The notes under the pieces are model-generated. The model ran no database searches. It saw only the letters and a list, made by a program, of their open reading frames with translations, and had not been told where the DNA came from. Of a DNA stretch of 9,166 bases, positions 1-5,100 are shown in pieces. Position numbers and translations under genes: made by a program. Where the stretch lies: assembly GCA_030037405.1 (NCBI GenBank), contig JASHRK010000007.1, forward strand, positions 1 through 9,166, written 5' to 3'. This DNA is from Acidimicrobiales bacterium. Lineage in GTDB: Bacteria; Actinomycetota; Acidimicrobiia; Acidimicrobiales; Bog-793. Position 1 is the first letter of the stretch. Every line of letters begins with the position of its first letter.

Positions 1-786
1 CCAGCCGTCGTGGCGGCCGTCCTGGCGGCTGCTGAGAAGCGCCGTGAGAGAGGAGAGACCGTTCCCGGGCGGGACCGGACCCGCATCGTCGTTGCCGGGG
101 CGCCACCGCCGAGCCGGGTGATCGAGCGAGTCGAGACCGAGCTCGGGTGGGAGTTCATCCAGATCTACGGCCTGACCGAGACGGCCCCCTTGCTCACCGT
201 CAACCGAGCGCCCCTCGAGTGGGACGGCTTGGAGGCGCAAGAGAGGGCGAGGCGCCTGTCCCGTGCGGGTGTGCCCGCCATCGGAGTGCGCGTCGCGCTC
301 GACGAGGAGGGAGAGGTCCTCGCCCGCTCCAATCACGTCTTCGCCGGCTACTGGAACCAACCGGACGAATCGGCGAAGGCCCTCGCGGGCGGCTGGTTCC
401 ACACCGGCGACGGAGGGCGTCTCGAAGGGCCCTACCTCGTGATCGCGGACCGGAAGAAGGACGTCATCATCACCGGGGGCGAGAACGTCTCCTCCATCGA
501 AGTCGAAGACGTCCTCTACGCTCATCCCGCCGTTGCCGAGGCGGCCGTGATCGGCGTGCCGGACGAGAGGTGGGGGGAGACGGTGAAGGCGCTCGTCGTC
601 CTGCAGAGCGGTGCCGAGGCGACGGAACCGGAGTTGATCGATCACTGCCGTGGCCGCCTCGCGCACTTCAAGTGCCCTACTTCTGTCGAGCTGCGGCCCG
701 ATTTGCCGCGCACGGCCACCGGCAAGCTGCAGAAGTTCAAGCTTCGCGAGCCCTACTGGGAGGGACGCGACCGCCGTGTCAACTGA
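1..786 (+). CDS. AMP-forming acyl-CoA synthetase (fatty-acid--CoA ligase), C-terminal part, 5' end outside window
   Basis: The reading frame is open from base 1, so this is the last 261 residues of a protein that normally has about 500-550; the GTG at base 10 is internal. The enzyme activates a carboxylic acid with ATP to an acyl-AMP and then forms the CoA thioester in the cytoplasm. Fragment numbering shows the ANL-superfamily motifs in order: the YGLTE motif (56-60) that closes the ATP site, HTGD (134-137) whose Asp binds the ribose, the DRKKD hinge followed by GGENVSSIEVE (about 150-169), and PRTATGK near the end with the catalytic Lys at about 242. The stretch after YGLTE, with a conserved Trp and a Gly-Val-Pro, resembles the medium-chain/AlkK and DmdB-like branch. 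The family is certain; the substrate is not, because most of the acyl pocket lies upstream. It stops with TGA, and 192 bases separate it from hupB, so it is probably not cotranscribed with it. Confidence 0.93.
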   Translation, partial: PAVVAAVLAAAEKRRERGETVPGRDRTRIVVAGAPPPSRVIERVETELGWEFIQIYGLTETAPLLTVNRAPLEWDGLEAQERARRLSRAGVPAIGVRVALDEEGEVLARSNHVFAGYWNQPDESAKALAGGWFHTGDGGRLEGPYLVIADRKKDVIITGGENVSSIEVEDVLYAHPAVAEAAVIGVPDERWGETVKALVVLQSGAEATEPELIDHCRGRLAHFKCPTSVELRPDLPRTATGKLQKFKLREPYWEGRDRRVN

Positions 787-978
787 CAGCAATAGCCTTG
801 ATATATAAGGTGTTTCTCGGATAGAGACAGTCGATCTGTCGACATCTCGCAGCTGGCACCCGCCATCTTGACGGCCTGAGAGGAGGCTTCTCGGCCCCGT
901 CGTGCAGGTAACGCTTGCTTTTCTTGCGAAATTGCTCTTGTATTGCGGCAACTTCTACTCGTCCACCAGGAGGTGACG
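787..978 (+). promoter_or_regulatory. Leader/promoter region upstream of hupB
   Basis: This 192-base gap holds no convincing gene. It is noticeably more AT-rich than its surroundings in two places, 795-820 (TATATAAGG at 802-810) and 912-950. Possible promoter elements are CTGACA (783-788) with TATAAG (804-809) at a short 15-base spacing, and TTGCTT (915-920) with TGTATT (939-944) at 18 bases; neither is close to consensus. Between them lie two overlapping inverted repeats: GACAG (826-830) with CTGTC (836-840), and GTCGA with TCGAC inside 830-843. They could bind a repressor or form a small RNA hairpin; neither role is shown. It is inferred to be the hupB control region from position only. Confidence 0.4.
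968..973 (+). promoter_or_regulatory. Ribosome binding site deciding the hupB start
   Basis: AGGAGG (within AGGAGGTGA) is a near-perfect Shine-Dalgarno sequence. It lies 5 bases before the GTG at 979 and overlaps the other in-frame GTG at 973. It therefore favours 979 over the upstream in-frame TTG at 943 and gives the usual HU N-terminus (VNRTELI). Confidence 0.85.
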
Positions 979-1527
979 GTGAACAGAACAGAGCTCATCG
1001 CGAGAGTGAGCGGATCGGCTGGCGTCACCCGTCGGCAAGCGGAGTCCGTGATCGACAACGCGATCTACGAGATAACGTCTGCGGTACGCGAGGGCGACCT
1101 CGTGCGCATCACCGGGTTCGGGACGTTCCGGGCCCGTGACCGTGCGGCCCGCCCAGGCCGTAACCCGCGGACGGGAGCGACTGTGCGGATAAAGGCGTCG
1201 AGGGGTATCGGTTTCTCGGCCGGTGCGACCCTGCGGCGCCAACTGAACACGAGGGGCGCCCTGCCGAAGCCGGACGGCGTCACGCCGGCGGTGGCTGCCG
1301 TCAAGAAGGCGGCCCCGAAGAAGGCCGCGCCGGCGAAGAAGGCGGCACCGAAGAAGGCAGGCGTGAAGAAGGCGCCCGCCAAGAAGGCCGCTCCCGCTAC
1401 GAAGGCAGCCCCTGCCAAGAAGGCGGTCGTGAAGAAGACCGCCGCCAAGAGGGCCCTGAAGAAGGCCCCGGCCAAGAAGGCCACGGTCAAGAAGGCCCCG
1501 GCCAAGAGGGCCGCGAAGAAGCGCTGA
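979..1527 (+). CDS. hupB: HU-family nucleoid DNA-binding protein with long Lys/Ala/Pro tail (HupB-like)
   Basis: This is a 182-residue histone-like protein that bends and compacts chromosomal DNA, normally as a dimer. Residues 1-90 are a complete HU fold: the N-terminal helices start NRTELI, the conserved GFGTF core is at 46-50, and the DNA-grasping beta arm has RPGRNPRTG at 58-66, with the Pro of RNP (63) that intercalates in the minor groove. Bacterial HU usually ends near residue 90. Here about 90 more residues follow, nearly all Lys, Ala, Pro and Val with twelve KK doublets, a histone H1-like tail as in mycobacterial HupB. Such tails add DNA affinity and are acetylated or methylated in mycobacteria; that this one is modified is inference. 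The start is GTG 979, set by a strong ribosome binding site. The gene is monocistronic, with its own leader and a strong terminator. Confidence 0.95.
   Translation: MNRTELIARVSGSAGVTRRQAESVIDNAIYEITSAVREGDLVRITGFGTFRARDRAARPGRNPRTGATVRIKASRGIGFSAGATLRRQLNTRGALPKPDGVTPAVAAVKKAAPKKAAPAKKAAPKKAGVKKAPAKKAAPATKAAPAKKAVVKKTAAKRALKKAPAKKATVKKAPAKRAAKKR
1303..1524 (+). repeat. Degenerate 15-18-base tandem repeats encoding KKAAP-type pentads
   Basis: The hupB tail is built from irregular units beginning AAGAAGG, mostly 15 bases apart with occasional 3-base insertions. They encode pentads such as KKAAP, KKAPA, KKAGV and KKTAA. A few units have lost one Lys (TKAAPA) or swapped it for Arg (KRAA). The pattern suggests growth by slippage or unequal exchange, so unit number may vary between strains. 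Confidence 0.85.
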
Positions 1528-1540
1528 GACCTTCCAGAAG

Positions 1541-1580
1541 ACGAGCCCCGCGCCCCCAAGGGGGGAGGGCCGGGGCTCGT
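1541..1580. terminator. Strong bidirectional hairpin between hupB and the converging operon
   Basis: ACGAGCCCCG (1541-1550) pairs perfectly with CGGGGCTCGT (1571-1580), a 10-bp GC-rich stem. An inner CCCCC-AA-GGGGG hairpin sits in the loop region (1553-1564). It begins 13 bases after the hupB stop and lies 56 bases beyond the stop of the PIG-L gene on the other strand, so it can serve both transcripts. There is no U-run on either side, as is common in high-GC actinobacteria. Confidence 0.85.
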
Positions 1581-1636
1581 TGCGCGCCGTGAGCGAGGCG
1601 TCGCCGTGCCGGCGTCGGCCGGGGATGCAAGTTGAA

Positions 1637-2380
1637 CTAGAGCCGGTCGATGCGGGCGAAGGCCTCGCCGGTCTCCAGCCCGGCGAGGGCACCGTGAGCG
1701 GCCAGCCTCTCGTTTACGCGCCGACGGAACTCGACCACCTCTGGGTCGTCTTCGTCGACGGCGGAAGCAGTCGAGATCCCCATTGTCGAGCGCAACTGGC
1801 TCCTGTGCTCGAAAAGGGCGCGGAACTTGTGCTCGACGAAACCGGAGACGTCCTCTACGTGGTCGGGTTCGTCGGCCTCGAAGAGGAAGAGGGCCGAGGG
1901 GCGATGTGGCTCCATCCCGAGCTCGGGGAGGAAGAGCGGGTCCCGAGCGGCGACGATGCCGTCGGTCACGAGGAAGCCCGCGTTGCGGTGATCGGGATGC
2001 AGCCGGTAGCGCTTCCAGGGATCGTGGCCGAGGACGACGTCGGGGCGGATGCGGCGGATCCAGGCGGCGATCCCCGCTCGCTGGCGTAGACCTGCCTCGA
2101 GCTCGCCGTCGGGCCATCCGAGGAAGACGACGTCGCCGTCACCTCCAAGAGCCCGAGAAGCAGCCCGCTGTTCGCCCCGCCTGCGCGCCACGAGGTCGGC
2201 CGGGTCCGTCGAGGGGTCCCATGTGCCCTTCGACCCGTCGGTCAAGACGAGGTGGCGTATCTCGCACCCGGAGGCGGCCCACTTGGCGAGCGTCGCCCCG
2301 CAGCCGAACTCGATGTCGTCGGGGTGGGCCCCGACGGCGAGGGCGACCGCGGGCGTCTCGAGGTTCGTCCGAACTTCCAT
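1637..2380 (-). CDS. PIG-L/LmbE family zinc-dependent deacetylase
   Basis: This 247-residue cytoplasmic enzyme belongs to the family that removes N-acetyl groups from amino sugars or cleaves related amides (MshB and Mca in mycothiol metabolism, BshB in bacillithiol synthesis, LmbE-like proteins). The diagnostic zinc motif AHPDD is at 18-22, giving His19 and Asp22 as ligands and Asp21 as likely base. The second His motif, HPDH at 128-131, supplies the third ligand. TDGSKGTW (47-54) and the FLGWPDGEL segment (86-94) are typical of the family. It resembles the general LmbE-like group more than MshB or Mca, so its substrate is open. I chose ATG 2380; the open frame runs upstream to 2485 but only through the end of cofC. 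No good Shine-Dalgarno sequence precedes it, though TATCCT ends 7 bases upstream, so coupling or an internal leaderless promoter are both possible. It is the last gene of the operon, 19 bases after cofC. Confidence 0.92.
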   Translation of the reverse strand: MEVRTNLETPAVALAVGAHPDDIEFGCGATLAKWAASGCEIRHLVLTDGSKGTWDPSTDPADLVARRRGEQRAASRALGGDGDVVFLGWPDGELEAGLRQRAGIAAWIRRIRPDVVLGHDPWKRYRLHPDHRNAGFLVTDGIVAARDPLFLPELGMEPHRPSALFLFEADEPDHVEDVSGFVEHKFRALFEHRSQLRSTMGISTASAVDEDDPEVVEFRRRVNERLAAHGALAGLETGEAFARIDRL

Positions 2381-2399
2381 CCCGGTGAGGATAGGGACC

Positions 2400-2954
2400 T
2401 CAGCCGTCGATGAGGACGAGGTCGCAGGCGCGGTCCACGTCGGCGGCAAGGTGGCCGTCTTCGACCACGATGGCCGTGAGCCCAAGCCGGGCCGCCTCTT
2501 CGACGTGGCGACCGAACGAGCCTCGCCCGTACGAGAAACGAAATCCTGTGCCCGTAGGCAGGCTGATGACGTTCGTCCCGTCGCGGGCGCGGTCGGGGAC
2601 GAGCGTGACGGTGCCGGGCTCGCCCACGAGGTCGAGACGGTGGGCGAGAGGAAGGTCGGCGTGGGCGATCACGACGTGAGAGAACCCGGAGGCGCCCAGC
2701 CGGTCGACGCCGGCACCGACCGCTCCCGAGAGCCCGAGGCCAGGCGTCCAGAGGACAGAGGCACCGAGGGTCTCGGCCAGCGCCGCGACGTCATGGTCGT
2801 CGCAGACTACGAAGGCAGGCACGGCCCCGGCGGCTCTGAGCACCCGCGTGGCAAGCTCGCGTGCGAGCGCGATCCTCTCAGACGGCGAGAGCACCTCCGA
2901 GAGGCGCAGCTTGGAATCGTGGAACGCCTTCACGGGAACGAGGAGCGCCCTCAT
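2400..2954 (-). CDS. cofC: CofC/FbiD-type phospholactate or phosphoenolpyruvate guanylyltransferase (coenzyme F420 synthesis)
   Basis: This 184-residue protein uses GTP to activate 2-phospho-L-lactate (CofC) or phosphoenolpyruvate (FbiD, the actinobacterial form), giving the guanylated precursor that is then joined to the deazaflavin Fo. It is a small MobA-like nucleotidyltransferase. The N-terminus VPVKAFHDSKLRLSEVLS (6-23) is the typical family opening with the Lys/Ser/Lys nucleotide loop. HADLP (98-102) holds the metal-binding Asp100, and PDRARDGTNVI (120-130) followed by GFRFSYGRGSFGRH (137-150) is the CofC signature around the substrate pocket. Length matches the family (about 200). ATG 2954 starts 10 bases after the regulator's stop behind only a weak GGGA, which suggests translational coupling. 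No other F420 gene (fbiA, fbiB, fbiC) is in the window. Phosphoenolpyruvate as substrate is an inference from the likely actinobacterial host. Confidence 0.93.
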   Translation of the reverse strand: MRALLVPVKAFHDSKLRLSEVLSPSERIALARELATRVLRAAGAVPAFVVCDDHDVAALAETLGASVLWTPGLGLSGAVGAGVDRLGASGFSHVVIAHADLPLAHRLDLVGEPGTVTLVPDRARDGTNVISLPTGTGFRFSYGRGSFGRHVEEAARLGLTAIVVEDGHLAADVDRACDLVLIDG

Positions 2955-2964
2955 GGCGTCCCGT

Positions 2965-4116
2965 TCAGGCGGCGAGGATGCGTCCGCAAGGATTGGCGTC
3001 GTAGCCCTCGAGCGCCTCGAGCTGGGCCGGAAGCTCGCGGCCGGCGAGGACGTCGAGCAGAGCCCGCACCTCGATGCTGGCGAGGAGGGCCCTTGGGATG
3101 TGGAGCTCGCAGATCTCCTCCTCCCACGGTATGAAGTGGAGTCCGTAGGCTATGGCGGCGGGTTCGCATACGACCGATGCCTGCACGAGACCGCCGGCGA
3201 TCGCCGAAGCCGCCAAGAGGTGCCCGTTGGCGTCCGTGCCGTAACCGAGGACCTCCGAGGGGTCGATCCCGAGCCTGGCGAGCTCGGCGTCGAGCAACCT
3301 GCGGGCTTCGCCCCCGACCGGCCGGTTGGCGATCCTGAGCCCGCGCGAGACCACGTCGCTCAAGTCGTTCACGACCCCGCGGTAGTGAGGGGCGACGGCA
3401 AGGCCGGCACGCCAGCGGGCGAAGCCGACGATGTCGATGCCTGGCCGCTGTGCCGGCGTCTCGCCGACGGACCGGTGCACGGCCGCCACGTGGACGACGC
3501 CGGCCTCGAGCATCTCGAGGGCGGTGGTGCTCACCGTCGCCCACCAGGCGAGGTCGACGGGCGGGTCGTGGCGCTGGAGGGGCCCGAGAAGCAGTGCGAG
3601 GGCCGGGTCCCCGCCGGCGATGGCGAGCGTTGGGGACGGGGTGGCCAGCCGGCGGGCTTCGACGCTCTGGGAGCGACCGGCACGCCGTGACCTGGGCGAG
3701 CTCTCGCCGTCCTGATGCACGAGAGGAGCGGTCGCAAGCGCCGGTACGAAGCCTGTCACCATCGTGTGATCCCCTACGAGCGGGAAGGCGACCGTGTCGC
3801 CGGCGACGTCGGCGAGCAGCATGCGGCTCCGCCCTTCGATCTCGACGTCGGCCGCAGGCGCAACGGCGAGGCGGCTGCGCACGGGGGGCGGCTCCGGCGG
3901 CGTGCCGAAGAGCTCTTCCACGCTCGAGTCGAGGACCTGAGCGAGGGCGAGCGCCACGTCGAGCGACGGCGACCAGCGACCGGACTCGATGCCCGAGATC
4001 GCCTGCCGGGTCACGCCAGCAGCCGTGGCCAGGTCACCTTGAGAGAGCCCGCGTGCCAGACGCGTAAGCCTGAGGCGGTCGTCAGCGTGCTTCTTCGTCT
4101 CGGTCACAGTCACCAC
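2965..4116 (-). CDS. XRE-type HTH regulator fused to a periplasmic-binding-protein-like sensor domain
   Basis: This 383-residue one-component transcription factor has an N-terminal Cro/CI-type helix-turn-helix (about 13-70): LTRLARGLSQGDLA, then the recognition helix in VTRQAISGIESG, then PSLDVALALAQVL and VEELF. A Pro-rich, variable linker (73-160) leads to a PBP-like domain (about 163-383) of the kind found alone, with HTH domains, or fused to MoeA-type molybdopterin proteins. Its marks are AIAGGDPALALL (166-177), ANRPVGGEARRLLD (263-276) with the ligand-loop Gly pair, LAASAIAGGLVQASV (301-315) and the closing GYDANPCGR (371-379). Related domains are thought to sense a small anion or metabolite such as molybdate; the ligand here is unknown. 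There is no signal peptide, so it is cytoplasmic. Start GTG 4116 is followed at once by a second GTG (4113), and AGAGGAAA upstream fits either. As first gene of the operon it may regulate itself and cofC. Confidence 0.88.
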   Translation of the reverse strand: MVTVTETKKHADDRLRLTRLARGLSQGDLATAAGVTRQAISGIESGRWSPSLDVALALAQVLDSSVEELFGTPPEPPPVRSRLAVAPAADVEIEGRSRMLLADVAGDTVAFPLVGDHTMVTGFVPALATAPLVHQDGESSPRSRRAGRSQSVEARRLATPSPTLAIAGGDPALALLLGPLQRHDPPVDLAWWATVSTTALEMLEAGVVHVAAVHRSVGETPAQRPGIDIVGFARWRAGLAVAPHYRGVVNDLSDVVSRGLRIANRPVGGEARRLLDAELARLGIDPSEVLGYGTDANGHLLAASAIAGGLVQASVVCEPAAIAYGLHFIPWEEEICELHIPRALLASIEVRALLDVLAGRELPAQLEALEGYDANPCGRILAA

Positions 4117-4120
4117 CTGC

Positions 4121-4128
4121 TTTCCTCT
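4121..4128 (-). promoter_or_regulatory. Ribosome binding site of the HTH/PBP regulator
   Basis: On the minus strand AGAGGAAA reads towards the start with about 6 bases between AGGA/AA and GTG 4116, or 9 to GTG 4113. The next in-frame GTG (4107) would be too far away. This fixes the start to one of the first two codons. Confidence 0.6.
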
Positions 4129-4301
4129 AGCGAGTATGGCTCACCCTGGCTTGCCATGCCCGGCGCGGTGCAAGGACAAACTCAGTTGTCGGCACACTGC
4201 AATTGTCACTTTACAGACGATACCGGAACGTCTGGTCGTCAGACCGGCCTTGCGTGGAGGCCCCGACGCGACAAGTGGTGCTTGAGCATGCTTCGGGTGG
4301 C

Positions 4302-4307
4302 TACTTT
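4302..4307 (+). promoter_or_regulatory. Candidate -10 box for a leaderless rnhB transcript
   Basis: TACTTT ends exactly 6 bases before GTG 4314, so transcription would start on or next to the first base of the start codon. This would explain why no good Shine-Dalgarno sequence precedes this start. The -35 is unclear: TTGAGC at 4282-4287 gives a short 14-base spacer. Confidence 0.35.
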
Positions 4308-4313
4308 TCAGGC

Positions 4314-5063
4314 GTGGCGACAGCGCGACCTTCGCTTCGGGTCGAAGGGAGATGCCTCAGAGACGGGGCCGGCGCCGTGGCCGGCATGGACGAGGTCGGC
4401 CGAGGCGCCTGGGCGGGACCGGTCACGGTCGGTATCGCCGTCGTGACCGGCGAGAGCTCGCGGCGCGTGCCCCGCGGCGTGCGGGACTCCAAGCAGCTCA
4501 CCTGGGCGGAGAGGGAGGCGCTCTACGAGCCCCTGAAGCGATCGCTCGCTGCCTTCGCCGTCGGCCACGCGAGCAACGAGGAGTGCGACGAGCTCGGCAT
4601 GACAGCAGCGCAACGGCTTGCCGCCAGGCGTGCTTTCGCGATGCTCGAGGTGGAGCCGGACGTGGTGCTGCTGGACGGACGTTTCGACTTCCTGAGCGAC
4701 AAAGATGCCGGCGCTTCCGCATTCCCGCCAGTGCGCACCATCGTCCGGGGCGACGGCAGCGCGAAGTCGATCGCCTCGGCATCCGTCCTCGCCAAGGTGA
4801 CGCGTGACCGGCTGATGGCGGCGGAGTCGGCGCACTACCCCTGGTACGGGTTCGAGCAGAACCGCGGCTACCCCACGCCGTTGCACAAGATGGCCCTCGC
4901 GACCTGGGGATGCACACCGTTTCACCGCCGCAGCTGGGTGTTCGTCGACGGGCTGTACTACCGGCCTCCCGGCCTCTCCGGCTCGGCCCTCGCCACTGCC
5001 CGGGGGGATGACGCCGCCCGCGGGGACGGCACCGTGCGCCCGGCCCCGAGGGGCCCGGAGTAA
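4314..5063 (+). CDS. rnhB: Ribonuclease HII
   Basis: This 249-residue endonuclease cuts the RNA strand of RNA/DNA hybrids and nicks at single ribonucleotides left in DNA, the first step of ribonucleotide excision repair. All four carboxylates matching the E. coli active site are present: Asp26 and Glu27 in GMDEVGRGAWAGPV (24-37), Asp121 in VVLLDG (117-122), and Asp147 in RGDGSAKS (145-152). The family segments SASVLAKVTRD (155-165), YGFEQNRGYPT and the late HRRSW also match. The open frame extends back to a TTG at 4203, but residues before GTG 4314 do not look like RNase HII; from 4314 the protein opens with an SLRVEGRCLRDG helix that fits the family. The last 30 or so residues form a non-conserved Gly/Ala/Arg-rich tail. 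It lies 37 bases upstream of the dehydrogenase on the same strand and may be cotranscribed. It is not in the common rplS-lepB-rnhB setting here. The start is moderately sure, the function very sure. Confidence 0.95.
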   Translation: MATARPSLRVEGRCLRDGAGAVAGMDEVGRGAWAGPVTVGIAVVTGESSRRVPRGVRDSKQLTWAEREALYEPLKRSLAAFAVGHASNEECDELGMTAAQRLAARRAFAMLEVEPDVVLLDGRFDFLSDKDAGASAFPPVRTIVRGDGSAKSIASASVLAKVTRDRLMAAESAHYPWYGFEQNRGYPTPLHKMALATWGCTPFHRRSWVFVDGLYYRPPGLSGSALATARGDDAARGDGTVRPAPRGPE

Positions 5064-5084
5064 CTTTGGCCTCTACGACGAGCC

Positions 5085-5090
5085 GGAGGT
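5085..5090 (+). promoter_or_regulatory. Ribosome binding site of the glutamate dehydrogenase gene
   Basis: GGAGGT lies 10 bases before ATG 5101. It supports that start over the TTG-like and ATG codons further upstream in frame (to 5008), which overlap the rnhB tail. An out-of-frame ATG at 5093 lies between the two and opens only a short frame. Confidence 0.65.
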
Positions 5091-5100
5091 CGATGGAAAG

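Larger units (their letters stand above)
4117..4313. promoter_or_regulatory. Divergent control region between the regulator operon and rnhB, with inverted repeat
   Basis: These 197 bases separate two divergent transcripts, and I see no gene in them. GTCTG (4230-4234) and CAGAC (4240-4244) form a perfect 5-bp inverted repeat around GTCGT, flanked by CCGG at 4223-4226 and again at 4244-4247. A short palindrome, AACTCAGTT, lies near 4179-4187, and two direct TTGTC copies occur at 4186-4190 and 4203-4207. HTH regulators of this type often bind such sites next to their own gene, so the 4223-4247 element is a candidate operator. A CATACT hexamer (minus strand, 4138-4133) could be a -10 for the operon but has no good -35 partner. 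Confidence 0.35.

Noticed and set aside
943..978. An earlier TTG start for hupB, adding 12 residues
   Set aside because: The strong AGGAGG lies inside this extension and points to GTG 979, which also gives the normal HU N-terminus.
1065..2117. A 350-codon minus-strand frame with a long hydrophobic Phe/Leu/Ala section
   Set aside because: The hydrophobic part is just the complement of the Lys codons in the hupB tail (AAG read as CTT/TTC). It crosses the strong terminator and the PIG-L gene out of frame.
2381..2485. A longer PIG-L protein starting at 2485
   Set aside because: The extra residues are cofC coding sequence read in another frame and do not resemble the family; ATG 2380 begins just before the expected first beta strand.
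2049..3134. A 361-codon + strand frame across PIG-L and cofC, and a second at 2848-3690
   Set aside because: They are antisense to well-supported genes and contain no family motif or start signal.
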